Assembly (NCBI RefSeq): GCF_005405925.1
Contig: NZ_BJHV01000001.1
Coordinates: 558,001 to 622,000, forward strand
Direction: 5' to 3'
DNA length: 64,000 nucleotides
DNA from: Streptomyces antimycoticus
Lineage (GTDB): Bacteria > Actinomycetota > Actinomycetes > Streptomycetales > Streptomycetaceae
A program made the position numbers and the translations under genes. Positions within the stretch are counted from its first letter, which is position 1, and every line of letters begins with the position of its first letter. Below, piece by piece: positions 53,898 through 63,098 of the stretch. Below the pieces are notes generated by a model, which did no database searches, had not been told where the DNA came from, and saw only the letters and a program-made list of their open reading frames with translations.

Positions 53898-54629
53898 TCA
53901 TCGGCGTATCCCGTGCTCGGCCAGCGGCCCCACCTCCAGACCCGCGGCCCGGCACTCCGCCACCACCACGGGCAGCGCGGCCAGCGTGGCGCGCCAGCAG
54001 CCCGTGGCCGCGGCGCGGTCGGTGTCGTGCAGCAGAACGGTGGCACCGCCGCACAGATCGCGCCGTACGGCGGCGAACACCGACCGCGCGGTGGCATCCG
54101 CGGACCAGTCCCGCCCCCAGGCCGACCAGAGGACGGGGGTGAGCCCGGCCCGGGCCGCCGCCAGCCAGCGGCCGCCGGTGAGGATGCCGTACGGCGGCCG
54201 GTACCACAGCGGTACCTCACCGGTGGCCAGCCGTATCGCGCGGGCGGCACGGGCGACCTCCGAGACGTCCCGGGACACCGTGGGCAGCCAGGGGCGGCTG
54301 TGGGTCCAGCCGTGCACGGCCAGCTCATGGCCCCGGTGGACGATCTCCAGCGTGGTGTGCGGGAAACGCGTCACCCCGTCCCCCAGGACGAAAAAGGTGG
54401 CCCGGACGCCCAGCTCGTCCAGCACCCGGAGAAAGCGCGGTGTGGTGCGCGGATCGGGTCCGTCGTCGAAGGTGAGGGCCACATGGTCGGACCGTCCGCG
54501 GCCCGCCAGGGCGGGGAAGAGGGCGCGGCGGGGTCCGGGCAGCCAGGTGCCGGCCGGGGCGATATGCGCGGCCGCCGCCAGCACCGCCCCGTTGCGCACC
54601 AGCACACCGGAGCGGTGGCGCGCGCTCAT
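53898..54629 (-). CDS. NodB-type polysaccharide deacetylase
   Basis: 243 residues. Family motifs: LTFDDGPDPRTTPRFL (metal-binding Asp pair), HELAVHGWTHSRPW (metal His pair HxxxH-like), YRPPYG and LLHDTD. These enzymes remove acetyl or acyl groups from sugars. A short N-terminal hydrophobic stretch may anchor it. It overlaps the DMT gene start (ATGA), so the NodB, DMT and SDR genes form one operon on this strand. Confidence 0.88.
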   Translation of the reverse strand: MSARHRSGVLVRNGAVLAAAAHIAPAGTWLPGPRRALFPALAGRGRSDHVALTFDDGPDPRTTPRFLRVLDELGVRATFFVLGDGVTRFPHTTLEIVHRGHELAVHGWTHSRPWLPTVSRDVSEVARAARAIRLATGEVPLWYRPPYGILTGGRWLAAARAGLTPVLWSAWGRDWSADATARSVFAAVRRDLCGGATVLLHDTDRAAATGCWRATLAALPVVVAECRAAGLEVGPLAEHGIRR

Positions 54630-55582
54630 GGCGTTCCCTCGCCGCCGTCCGGGTTCCTCGGCCGTCCGGGGAGCGGTGTCCCGGGCTGCCGTGGCGGCTC
54701 GGAGACGGCCTGGTCCCAGCCGCCGCACATGGCGGGCGAGCGGGTCAGCCCCACGATTCCGGCCGCCATCAGCAGGATGCCGGCCACCTCGGGCACGATG
54801 CGCAGCCCCAGCTCGACGCGCTCGCCGAACAGCACCCAGCCCAGCGCGATGCTGACCAGGGCATCGCCGAGGGTGAGTGCGGGCTGCGAGGCGGCCAGGG
54901 TGCCCGCGCGCAGGGTGCTCTGCAGCAGCAGGAAGCTCAGCAGCCCGACGGCGCACACCGCGTACAGCGGCCAGTCGGTGAACACCGCCACCACCCCACC
55001 GGAGAACCGCCCGGTCAACTCCTTGATCAGCGCCGCCGTGCAAGCGAAACAGGCGGCGGTGGCGCTTCCGAGGGCGACGGCGCGCGCGGGTCCGCGCAGC
55101 GCACGGGCCCCCGCGATCAGGGCACCCACGGCGACGGCCACCACCACGCCCACGGGCAGCCACTCGCCGTTCTGCGCCGTGGTCTCGCCATGGGAGGGAT
55201 CGGCCGCCACCAGGAAGAGCGCGAGCCCGGCGGCGAGCATCACGAACGACAGCCAGGTCCGGCCGTCCGGGCGGTGGTGGAAGACCAGACTGCCGACCAC
55301 CAGGGTGAACAGCAGCTCGCTGACCAGCAGCGGCTGGACCACGGAGAGCCGGCCGACCGCCAGCGCGCCCACCTGCGCCGCCGCCGACACCATCATCGCG
55401 GCCAGCCCGGCCAGCCAGTACCGGCGGCGCAGCAGACGCGCCAGCCGCAACAGGTTCCGCTTCGGCCCCGGGGCGCCCCGCTCCTCCCGGGCCTGGTCCA
55501 TCGCGGCCCGCCGCTGCAGTACCGAGGCCATGCCGTTGCCCAGGGCGGACAGCAGGGCCAGCAACACCGCCACGACGCTCAC
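54626..55582 (-). CDS. DMT superfamily (EamA-like) transporter
   Basis: 318 residues, about nine membrane helices in two EamA-type halves (VVAVLLALLSALGNGMASVLQ and LGDALVSIALGWVLFGERVE). The long cytoplasmic loop after helix one is basic. It is translated together with NodB and sits seven bases from the SDR gene. Cargo unknown; a lipid-linked sugar or precursor is possible given the neighbours. Confidence 0.87.
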   Translation of the reverse strand: MSVVAVLLALLSALGNGMASVLQRRAAMDQAREERGAPGPKRNLLRLARLLRRRYWLAGLAAMMVSAAAQVGALAVGRLSVVQPLLVSELLFTLVVGSLVFHHRPDGRTWLSFVMLAAGLALFLVAADPSHGETTAQNGEWLPVGVVVAVAVGALIAGARALRGPARAVALGSATAACFACTAALIKELTGRFSGGVVAVFTDWPLYAVCAVGLLSFLLLQSTLRAGTLAASQPALTLGDALVSIALGWVLFGERVELGLRIVPEVAGILLMAAGIVGLTRSPAMCGGWDQAVSEPPRQPGTPLPGRPRNPDGGEGTP

Positions 55583-55588
55583 CGGGGG

Positions 55589-56407
55589 TCACCCGAAGCG
55601 TGCGGCCAACCGGTGATACAGGCCGGGGGCCACGGCGCGGGCCACCGCGGGCAGCCGCATCCAGGCCGGTACGTACACCTCGTCCCGCCCACGCTCGACC
55701 GCGTCCCAGACCGCGTCGGCGACCCGCTCGGGCGGCAGCGGACGGGGCAGCCGACGGGCGTACGGGGCGCCGCGCCGGGCGAAGAACGGGGTGTCCACCA
55801 CACCGGGGACCACATGGGTGACACGCACCCCGGCCCGGCTCAGCTCGTAGCGCAGGGCGTCGGCGAACACGCCGAGCGCCGCCTTGGCCGCGGAGTACAC
55901 CGCCTCGCCCCGCACCCCGACGGTCCCGGCCACCGAGCCGATCAGCACGATGTGTCCCCGCCGCTCGGCCTCCATCCGGGGGACGACCATGCGCACCAGG
56001 CGCATCGCGGCGAGCAGATCGACGCGGACCACCTGGTCGATGGTGGCGGGCGGCATGGTGGCGAAGGGGCCGGCCCAGCCCACGCCCGCCCCCGCGACCA
56101 GCAGATCCACCCGTCCGGCGGCACGGAAGGCGTCCTGGACGAGCGCCTCCGGGCCCTCCGGCGCGGCCAGGTCGACGGGGAAGGCGAGGGCCGATGTCCT
56201 GGCGGCCACGCGATCGAGCCGTTCCCGGTGACGGCCGCTGACCAGCAGCCGCCAGCCGCCCTCGGCCGCGATCCGGTCGGCGATGGCCGCGCCGATGCCC
56301 GAGGAGGCACCGGTCACCAGCGCGACCCTGGTCCCGGTGGGGTCGGCGTACCCGGTGTCCCGCACGCGGCCGCGATCGAGGGGTGCGTCCGGGAGGGGGC
56401 GGATCAT
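55589..56407 (-). CDS. SDR family oxidoreductase
   Basis: 272 residues. NAD(P) motif [23 protein letters not shown] in the NAG position, catalytic Ser in [10 protein letters not shown] and YSAAK with Tyr and Lys. The long C-terminus [23 protein letters not shown] is typical of fatty acyl/ketoacyl or lipid-associated SDRs. First gene of the NodB-DMT operon, divergent from the glycosyltransferase. Confidence 0.9.
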   Translation of the reverse strand: MIRPLPDAPLDRGRVRDTGYADPTGTRVALVTGASSGIGAAIADRIAAEGGWRLLVSGRHRERLDRVAARTSALAFPVDLAAPEGPEALVQDAFRAAGRVDLLVAGAGVGWAGPFATMPPATIDQVVRVDLLAAMRLVRMVVPRMEAERRGHIVLIGSVAGTVGVRGEAVYSAAKAALGVFADALRYELSRAGVRVTHVVPGVVDTPFFARRGAPYARRLPRPLPPERVADAVWDAVERGRDEVYVPAWMRLPAVARAVAPGLYHRLAARFG

Positions 56408-56542
56408 GGCATCTCCCTGTCTCGCCGCCGACCGGCCGCTGACCCTGGGTCACCGGCCGTCGAGCGCGCGGTTTGACGGCGTGCGGAGCGGATACCTCCA
56501 GTGAGCCATGAGGAGCCGCGCCTCGCACCATCGGAGGTGGTC

Positions 56543-57655
56543 ATGCACCAGCCGTCGGCACGTTTTCTCGTTGTGAGCGCCGGGATGGGGGCCGGACACG
56601 ACGCGGTCGCCGCCGAGCTGGTACGCAGGCTGGAGGACTTGGGCCAGGGGGCCGGCCGGGTGGATGTGCTGGAGTTGCTGCCGCATGGGATCGGGGCGGG
56701 GCTGCGTTCGTTCTATCGGACGACCATCCGGCGTGCACCGGTCGTGTACGAGGGCATCTACCGGGCGTTCTTCCGCCCCGGCAGGGGCCCCCGGCCGGGG
56801 AGTGCCCCACTGGCGGCGCTCGCCGAGGACCGGCTGCTGGACCTGGTGGAGCGGGAGCGGCCGGACGTCGTCGTCCCGGTGTTCCATCTGGCCGCCCAGC
56901 TGACCGGCAGACTCCGGGCGCGCGGGGCCCTGGAGGTGCCCAGCGCGGTCGTGGTGACCGATTTCGCGGTACACCGCCAGTGGCTGCACCCGGGCAACGA
57001 TCTGCATCTGTGTGTCACCGCGGAGGCCGCGGACACGGTGCGCCGGGCGCTCGGCCGTCCTGCGGTGGCCACCGGACCCGTCGTGGCACCGCGCTTCTTC
57101 GCCCCGGCGCCGGGGGCGGCCCGGTGGCGGCGGCACTTGAGTGCGCTCGCGCCCGGGAGGCCGCCGGTGCTGCTGTCCGTGGGGGCGTGGGGCGCCGGGA
57201 CGCGGGTGGTGGACACGGCGCGGCTGGTGTCCGGGGCGGGGTATCTGCCGGTGGTGCTGTGCGGCCGGGACGAACGGCTGCGCGCCGAGCTGTCGCGCCG
57301 GCCGGATGTGGCGGCCTTCGGCTGGGAGCGGGACATGCCCGGTCTACTGGCCGCCGTACGGGCCGTGGTGGACAACGCGGCCGGTCAGACCGCGCTGGAG
57401 GCGCTGGCCACCGGGGTGCCCGTGATCGGCTACCGCCCCATCCCGGGCCACGGCCGCGAGGGCGTGCGGCGGATGGCCGCGCTGGGGCTCTCGGACCATG
57501 CGCGGGACTCGTGGGAGCTGGTGCGGCTGCTCGATGTGCTCACCGAGCCCTCCCCGTGGCGGGAGCACCGTATCGCGGCGGGCCGCCGGCTGTTCGCCGA
57601 CGACGCCGCCGTCCGGCTGACCGGGGCGGTCGCGCGGACGGCGGCGTCGGGCTGA
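56543..57655 (+). CDS. MGDG synthase-like glycosyltransferase
   Basis: 370 residues, GT28-type. N-terminal VVSAGMGAGHDAVAAELVRRL is the acceptor/diacylglycerol-binding loop typical of MGDG synthases. C-terminal donor domain shows VVDNAAGQTALEALATGVPVIGY and PIPGHGREGVRRMAA. It would transfer a sugar to a lipid in the membrane. GGAGG lies five bases before ATG 56543. It is divergent from the SDR-DMT-NodB operon; together they look like a glycolipid synthesis and modification set. Confidence 0.87.
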   Translation: MHQPSARFLVVSAGMGAGHDAVAAELVRRLEDLGQGAGRVDVLELLPHGIGAGLRSFYRTTIRRAPVVYEGIYRAFFRPGRGPRPGSAPLAALAEDRLLDLVERERPDVVVPVFHLAAQLTGRLRARGALEVPSAVVVTDFAVHRQWLHPGNDLHLCVTAEAADTVRRALGRPAVATGPVVAPRFFAPAPGAARWRRHLSALAPGRPPVLLSVGAWGAGTRVVDTARLVSGAGYLPVVLCGRDERLRAELSRRPDVAAFGWERDMPGLLAAVRAVVDNAAGQTALEALATGVPVIGYRPIPGHGREGVRRMAALGLSDHARDSWELVRLLDVLTEPSPWREHRIAAGRRLFADDAAVRLTGAVARTAASG

Positions 57656-57711
57656 GCCCGTCGAAGGCTGGGCCACTCGAAGGACCCCACCGGGTTTCGG
57701 CCCTCGGGACC

Positions 57712-58743
57712 CTAGCCCGCCTTCTTGACGAACTCGGTGGTATAGGTCTTCTTCAGGTCCACCGTGGCGTTCTTCAGGTTGGGGTTGAACGCCTTGAGGA
57801 CGCGCTCGACCGTCGCCGGGCCGTCCGCCGGCATCACCCCGTCCTTGGTGAACATCGGCAGGGTGCTCTTGATGGCCTCCACGTAGAGCTTCGCACCGCC
57901 CTGCGCGTAGTCGCTCGGCATCTTGGCGGCGATGTCCTCGGCCGAGTGGGTGGACATCCACTTCAGGGTCTTCACGAAGGCGTTGGCCAGCTTCTGCACC
58001 GTGTCCTTGTGGCCGTTCACCCAGTCGGCGTTCATGTACAGCGAGGAGGAGGGGTACAGACCGCCGAGCGCCTGCTTGGATCCCTCGGGTGTGCGCATGT
58101 CGATCAGGACCTTGCCGATCTTCTGGTCCACGATCTGGGCGACCGTGGGATCGGTCGTCATACCGCCCTGGATGGAGCCCTGCTTGAGGGCCGAGATGAA
58201 GGTCTGGCCCGCGCCGACCGCCACCGGGGTGAACTCGCTGGTCTTCACGCCGCTGTCGACCGCAAGGTACTTGGTCAGGAAGTCCGTGGAGGAGCCCAGC
58301 CCGGTGACACCGAGCTTCTTGCCCTTGAAGTCCTTGGGGGATGCCATCTCCCCCGCCGCCTTGTTGGACACCACCTCGACCTCACCGGGGGCCTGGGCGA
58401 GCTGGACGACGGACTCCACCTGCTTGCCCTTGACCTGCAGATCGAGGGTGTGGTCGTAGAAGCCGACGACACCCTGGACATCGCCCGCGACCAGCGAGGT
58501 GGTGGCCTGCACCCCGGCCGGCTCGGTGAGCAGCTGGACCTTGAGGCCCTCCGCCTTGAAGTAGCCGAGCCGCTGGGTGAGCATCGCGGGCATGTAGATG
58601 ACCTTGTCCAGGCCACCCACCATGATCTTGACGTTGCCGTTCTCGCCGCCGGAGGCGCTGGAGTCACTGCCGCAGGCGGTGAGGGTGGTCAGAGCGAGCG
58701 CCGCGGCGACCGCGGCCGCGGAGAACTTGACACAGCTGTGCAT
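57712..58743 (-). CDS. ABC substrate-binding lipoprotein (NitT/TauT type)
   Basis: 343 residues. Signal peptide and lipobox LTA-Cys24. Mature protein has VKIMVGGLDKVIYMPAML and GYFKAEGLKVQLLTEPAG, typical of the NMT1/THI5-like nitrate/taurine/aromatic-acid binding family. First of the series is the ATPase; binding protein is last on the strand. The whole unit is divergent from a CitAB-like two-component system. Confidence 0.9.
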   Translation of the reverse strand: MHSCVKFSAAAVAAALALTTLTACGSDSSASGGENGNVKIMVGGLDKVIYMPAMLTQRLGYFKAEGLKVQLLTEPAGVQATTSLVAGDVQGVVGFYDHTLDLQVKGKQVESVVQLAQAPGEVEVVSNKAAGEMASPKDFKGKKLGVTGLGSSTDFLTKYLAVDSGVKTSEFTPVAVGAGQTFISALKQGSIQGGMTTDPTVAQIVDQKIGKVLIDMRTPEGSKQALGGLYPSSSLYMNADWVNGHKDTVQKLANAFVKTLKWMSTHSAEDIAAKMPSDYAQGGAKLYVEAIKSTLPMFTKDGVMPADGPATVERVLKAFNPNLKNATVDLKKTYTTEFVKKAG

Positions 58744-58793
58744 GGGTCACGTCCTTGTGAGCGGTGATGAGCTGGGAGGAAGAAGGCGGGGGC

Positions 58794-59666
58794 TCAGCGG
58801 TCTTCGCCGGGCTGGGCGGGCTTCCAGCGGAAGAGCCGCTTCTCCAGGAAGGTCAGCAGCCCCTCGGCGAGCAGGGCCACCACGGCGAGGATCACCATGG
58901 CGGCGTACACACCGGCGGCGTTGAAGGTGCCCTGTGAGGAGGACACCAGCAGGCCGAGCCCCTTGGTGGCGCCGATGTACTCGCCGACGATGGCGCCGAT
59001 GAGGGCGAAGCCGAAGCTGACATGGAGGCTGGTGAAGATCCACGAGGTGGCGGAGGGGATCACCACCTGGAGGGTGACCTGGCGGTTGCTCGCGCCCAGG
59101 ATCCGGGAGTTGGCCACCAGGTTGCGGTCGACCTCCCGGGCGCCCTGGAAGGCGTTGAAGAAGACTGGGAAGAAGACCAGGACGACGGCCGAGGCGACCT
59201 TCGAGGCCGGGCCGAGGCCGAACCAGATCAGGAAGATGGGCGCGAGGACGATGCGCGGCAGCGCGTTGAGCACCTTGATGTACGGGCCGAGCACATCGGC
59301 GAGGAAGGCGACCCGGCCGAACGCGATCCCCAGGACCACACCGGCCACCACGCCGATGCCCCAGCCCAGGAGCGCCTCGTAGAGCGTGTACCAGATCTGC
59401 TCCCACAGCGAGCCCTGCGCGGTGCCGTGCAGCGCCCACTGCTCGAGCTGATCCCAGATCTTGGTCGGCATCGAGAAGTTGAACGGGTCGATGACGGCGG
59501 CGCGGGCCAGCCATTCCCACAGTCCGATGACACCGAGGAGCACCAAGGCGCGGCTGGTCTGGACGAGGATCGCGCGGTTGCGGGCGGCGCGTGCCCGGGC
59601 CTTGGTGCGCGTACCGGGCGTCTTGTCGAGGGCGGGGGCCGCCGTGGCGGAGATGGTCTCAGGCAT
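58794..59666 (-). CDS. ABC transporter permease (NitT/TauT type)
   Basis: 290 residues, six membrane helices, EAA loop REVDRNLVANSRILGASN and GFALIGAIVGEYIGATKGLG at the C-terminal half. The N-terminus is a basic cytoplasmic tail (TRTKARARAARNRA). ATG 59666 overlaps the ATPase stop by eight bases. A single permease gene suggests a homodimeric channel, unlike the two-permease transporter at 31163-32793. Confidence 0.9.
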   Translation of the reverse strand: MPETISATAAPALDKTPGTRTKARARAARNRAILVQTSRALVLLGVIGLWEWLARAAVIDPFNFSMPTKIWDQLEQWALHGTAQGSLWEQIWYTLYEALLGWGIGVVAGVVLGIAFGRVAFLADVLGPYIKVLNALPRIVLAPIFLIWFGLGPASKVASAVVLVFFPVFFNAFQGAREVDRNLVANSRILGASNRQVTLQVVIPSATSWIFTSLHVSFGFALIGAIVGEYIGATKGLGLLVSSSQGTFNAAGVYAAMVILAVVALLAEGLLTFLEKRLFRWKPAQPGEDR

Positions 59667-60471
59667 CGACGGCACCCCTCTCACGGGTGATGCGGACCTC
59701 TTCGCCGAGCGAGGACCAGATCTCCCGGTAGATCTCCACGAACCGCGGCTCCAGCCGCACCGACTCGACCTTGCGGGGCCGGGGCAGATCGATCTCGAAG
59801 ACCTCCTTGACGGTGGCCGGTCCGGCCGTCATCACGACGACCTTGTCGGCCAGGGCGATGGACTCCTCCAGGTCGTGGGTGACGAAGACGACACACGCGC
59901 CGGTCCCCGCCCACAGCTCCAGCAGTTCGTCCGACATCAGCGCACGGGTCTGCACATCGAGCGCCGAGAACGGCTCGTCCATGAGCAGGATCTCGGGGTC
60001 GTTGACGAAGGTCGACGCGAGCGCCACGCGCTTGCGCTGACCGCCCGACAGCTGATGCGGATAGCGGTCCTCGAAGGACGAGAGGCCGACCCGGGCCAGC
60101 CACTCACGGGCCCGCTCCTTCGCCTCCGGCTTGGGCACACCGCGAAACCGCGGGCCGGCCATCACATTCGACAGCACGCTGCGCCAGGGGAACACCGCGT
60201 CCTGCTGGAAGACGAAGCCGACGTTGGAGGCGATGCCGCGGACCGGCTCACCGGCCACCAGCACCTCGCCCTCGGTGGGCTCCTCCAACCCGCTGACCAG
60301 CGTCAGTGTCGTGGACTTTCCGCAACCGGTGGGCCCGACGACGGCGACGAACTCACCGTGCCCGACGGTCAGGTCGAGATCCCTGACCGCGGTGTGGAGG
60401 GCCCCGGACGGTGTCCGGAACGCCTTGCTCGTTCCCCGCAGCTCGATGGCGGGGCTGGTGTGGCTGCTCAT
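59659..60471 (-). CDS. ABC transporter ATP-binding protein (NitT/TauT type)
   Basis: 270 residues. Walker A GPTGCGKST, Q-loop VFQQDAVFPW, signature LSGGQRKRVALAS, Walker B LLMDEPFSALD, switch His VTHDLEES. First gene of its operon. No Shine-Dalgarno sequence precedes ATG 60471; TAGCCT lies seven bases upstream, so the message may be leaderless. The divergent sensor/regulator pair starts 240 bases away. Confidence 0.92.
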   Translation of the reverse strand: MSSHTSPAIELRGTSKAFRTPSGALHTAVRDLDLTVGHGEFVAVVGPTGCGKSTTLTLVSGLEEPTEGEVLVAGEPVRGIASNVGFVFQQDAVFPWRSVLSNVMAGPRFRGVPKPEAKERAREWLARVGLSSFEDRYPHQLSGGQRKRVALASTFVNDPEILLMDEPFSALDVQTRALMSDELLELWAGTGACVVFVTHDLEESIALADKVVVMTAGPATVKEVFEIDLPRPRKVESVRLEPRFVEIYREIWSSLGEEVRITRERGAVDA

Positions 60472-60517
60472 GGCCGGGAGGCTAAAAGTGACCCGGGCCA
60501 CAGCGGCAGTCTTCTGG

Positions 60518-60546
60518 TCACAACCCGTCGTTGCGCTCACAAACCG
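60518..60546. promoter_or_regulatory. Direct repeat TCACAAMCCG between ABC operon and two-component genes
   Basis: TCACAACCCG at 60518 and TCACAAACCG at 60537, 19 bases apart (about two turns), with a weaker CCACAAACGG at 60637. They lie in the divergent intergenic region and may be response-regulator sites. Confidence 0.4.
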
Positions 60547-60712
60547 CGTTCTGCTCGTTTTGCTCGCACCCTGGCAACGAAAACGCCACGGAGACTGGGC
60601 ATACGCCCCGGGCACCCTTACGGTGCGTTCACAGCACCACAAACGGACGAAGTACTACCGCTCGCACATGGCACCACACGGGATGAGCGAGACGGGAGAC
60701 AGGGGGCCCATC

Positions 60713-62401
60713 ATGCGCATCCGATGGCCCCGGCGTGTCTCCGGCCAGGTGCTCGCGGCGCAGCTGTCCATCACCGCCGGGGTGATGGTGCTGGCGACCG
60801 CGCTGTTCCTGGCCCCGCTCAGCTCCGAGATCGACAACCAGGCGATGCATCAGGCGCTCGCCATCGCCCAGACCACCGCGGCCGATCCGGACATCGCGCG
60901 GGACCTCGCCGCCACCGAGCCCAGCCCCTCGGGTCCGGTGCAGCGGGCGGCCGAACGGATCCGCCGGGCCACCGGGGCGCTGTACATCGTGGTGATGGAC
61001 TCCCGGGGGGTGCGCTGGTCGCACACCACCACCGCCCGGATCGGCGAACACGTCTCCACCGATCCGGGCGAGGCGCTCTCGGGCCGGGAGGTGCTGCAGA
61101 TCGACGTGGGGACGCTCGGCCGCTCGGCCCGCGCCAAGGTGCCGCTGCGCTCGAGGGACGGACGGATCATCGGGGCGGTGTCGGTGGGCATCGGGTACGG
61201 CAGTGTGCGCGACCAGCTGCTGGCGGCGGTGCCCCGGCTGCTGCTGTACGCGGGGGCGGCGCTCGGGGTGGGTGTCCTGGCGGCGATCGCCGTCTCGCGC
61301 CGACTGCGCCGCCGTACGCACGGTGTCGCGTTCGCCGACATCTCGGCGCTGCTGGACGAGCGGGAGGCGATGCTGCACGGCATCCGCGAAGGCGTGGTGG
61401 CCTTCGACCGGCACGGCCGGATCCGCCTGATCAACGACGAGGCCGGGCGGTTGCTCGGGATCCGCCCGGACGCCACCGGTCGCACCCTGGAGGAGTCACT
61501 GCCACCGGGCCGTACCACCGATGTGCTGGCGGGACGGGTGGACGGGGCGGATCTGCTGACGGTCAGCGGCACCCGGGTGCTGGTGGCCAACCGCATGCCG
61601 ACCGAGGACGGCGGGGCGGTGGCGACCCTGCGCGACCGCACCGAGCTGGAGTTGCTGGGCCGCGAGCTGGACAGCACCCGCGGGCTGCTGGACGCGCTGC
61701 GGGCCCAGGACCACGAACACGCCAACCGGCTGCACACCCTGCTGGGGCTGCTGGAGCTGGGACTGCACGAGCGGGCGGCACAGTTCGTGGCCGAGCTCAC
61801 CAACGCCCGGCGTGCCTCGGCCGAGCAGATCTCCGAACGGGTGCACGATCCGCTGCTGTCGGCGCTGCTGGTCGGCAAGTCGGCCATCGTGGCCGAGCGC
61901 GGGGTGGCCCTGCGCATCTCGCCCGCGACCCTGCTGCCCGGGCGGGTGGTCGATCCGCGCGATCTGGTGACCGTGCTCGGCAACCTCATCGACAACGCGC
62001 TGGACGCGGTGGCCGCACACCCCTCCCCCACCCCGTTCATCGAGGTCGAGTTGAGGGCCGAGGGCACCACCGCGGTACTGCGGGTGAGCGACACCGGTCC
62101 GGGGGTGCCACCGGGGATGCGCGAACAGATCTTCACCGAGGGCTGGTCCACCAAACGGCCCGCCCGCACCGGCTTTCCGGACTCCGGACCCGATGCCCAC
62201 GCGGGGCCCACCGTGGTGTCGCCACGCGGCCGGGGCATCGGACTGGCCCTGGTACGGCGGCTGGCCGAGCGATACGGAGGCATGGCCCGGGTCACCGCCC
62301 GGGCGGGCGGCGGGGCGGTGTTCACCGTCGTCCTGCCCGAGGCCCTCACCGGGGACGACACACCCACTCATGAGTTCACCGCAGCAGGAGAGTCACGATG
62401 A
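60713..62401 (+). CDS. CitA/DcuS-type sensor histidine kinase
   Basis: 562 residues. A membrane helix (about 12-35), an extracytoplasmic PAS-like sensor (40-175), a second helix (about 180-200), a cytoplasmic PAS domain (LLDEREAMLHGIREGVVAFDRHG) and the kinase core with phospho-His in RAQDHEHANRLHTLLGLLE (SpoOB/CitA type), N box GNLIDNALDAV, G1 SDTGPGVP and G2 RGRGIGLALVRRL. It probably senses an organic acid. AGGGGG lies six bases before ATG 60713; earlier ATGs at 60668 and 60683 are weaker. Confidence 0.9.
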   Translation: MRIRWPRRVSGQVLAAQLSITAGVMVLATALFLAPLSSEIDNQAMHQALAIAQTTAADPDIARDLAATEPSPSGPVQRAAERIRRATGALYIVVMDSRGVRWSHTTTARIGEHVSTDPGEALSGREVLQIDVGTLGRSARAKVPLRSRDGRIIGAVSVGIGYGSVRDQLLAAVPRLLLYAGAALGVGVLAAIAVSRRLRRRTHGVAFADISALLDEREAMLHGIREGVVAFDRHGRIRLINDEAGRLLGIRPDATGRTLEESLPPGRTTDVLAGRVDGADLLTVSGTRVLVANRMPTEDGGAVATLRDRTELELLGRELDSTRGLLDALRAQDHEHANRLHTLLGLLELGLHERAAQFVAELTNARRASAEQISERVHDPLLSALLVGKSAIVAERGVALRISPATLLPGRVVDPRDLVTVLGNLIDNALDAVAAHPSPTPFIEVELRAEGTTAVLRVSDTGPGVPPGMREQIFTEGWSTKRPARTGFPDSGPDAHAGPTVVSPRGRGIGLALVRRLAERYGGMARVTARAGGGAVFTVVLPEALTGDDTPTHEFTAAGESR

Positions 62402-63090
62402 TTGACGTTCTTGTCGTGGACGACGACTTCCACGTCGCCGAGATCAACGCCGCGTATGTGGCCCAGGTGCCCGGCTACCGGGTCACCGCCCGCGCCCATA
62501 CCGCCGCCCAGGCCCTCGCGGCCCTCGAACGCACCCCGGTCGACCTCGTCCTGCTCGACCACTATCTGCCGGACGAGACCGGGCTGACCCTGGTGCGTCG
62601 GATGCGCCAGCTCGGCCACCACGCCGACGTCATCATGGTGACGGCCGCCTGCGATGTGGCCACCGTCCAGGCCGCCATGCGCCATGGCGCACTGCAGTAC
62701 CTGGTCAAGCCGTTCAGCTTCGCCGGGCTACGGGCCAAGCTGGACGGCTACGCGGGGTTGCGCCGCACCCTGGAGGGCGTCGGCGGGCGCGGCGAGACCG
62801 GCCAGGAGAGGGTGGACCGGATCTTCGGCGCCTTCGCAGCCGCCGACACTTCCGGCCCCGCCCTCCCCAAAGGCCACTCCGCGCCCACCGTCGACCTCAT
62901 ACGGCGGGTCCTGGACCAGGCCGACCAGCCGCTCTCCGCCCACGAAGTGGCGGAGCGCACCGGTATCAGCCGCTCCACGGCCCAGCGCTATCTGAAGTAC
63001 CTCGAACATGCGGGCCGCATCAGCCTCACCCTCAAGTACGGGGACACCGGCCGTCCCGAACACCGCTACACATGGGTGGCGGTGAACTGA
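62398..63090 (+). CDS. CitB/DcuR-type response regulator
   Basis: 230 residues. Receiver domain with acidic pocket VVDDDF, phospho-acceptor Asp54 (LVLLDHYLPD) and Lys in YLVKPF. C-terminal helix-turn-helix LSAHEVAERTGISRSTAQRYLKYLE. ATG overlaps the kinase stop (ATGA). Likely controls the divergent ABC transporter through sites such as the TCACAAMCCG repeats. Confidence 0.92.
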   Translation: MIDVLVVDDDFHVAEINAAYVAQVPGYRVTARAHTAAQALAALERTPVDLVLLDHYLPDETGLTLVRRMRQLGHHADVIMVTAACDVATVQAAMRHGALQYLVKPFSFAGLRAKLDGYAGLRRTLEGVGGRGETGQERVDRIFGAFAAADTSGPALPKGHSAPTVDLIRRVLDQADQPLSAHEVAERTGISRSTAQRYLKYLEHAGRISLTLKYGDTGRPEHRYTWVAVN

Positions 63091-63098
63091 CGGCGCCC

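Noticed and set aside
53097..55616. Long plus-strand frame across fumarase, deacetylase and DMT genes
   Set aside because: It overlaps three well-supported genes and gives low-complexity protein.
59461..62373. Very long plus-strand frame spanning the ABC and sensor kinase genes
   Set aside because: It is antisense to two transporter genes and out of frame with the kinase. No domains are seen.
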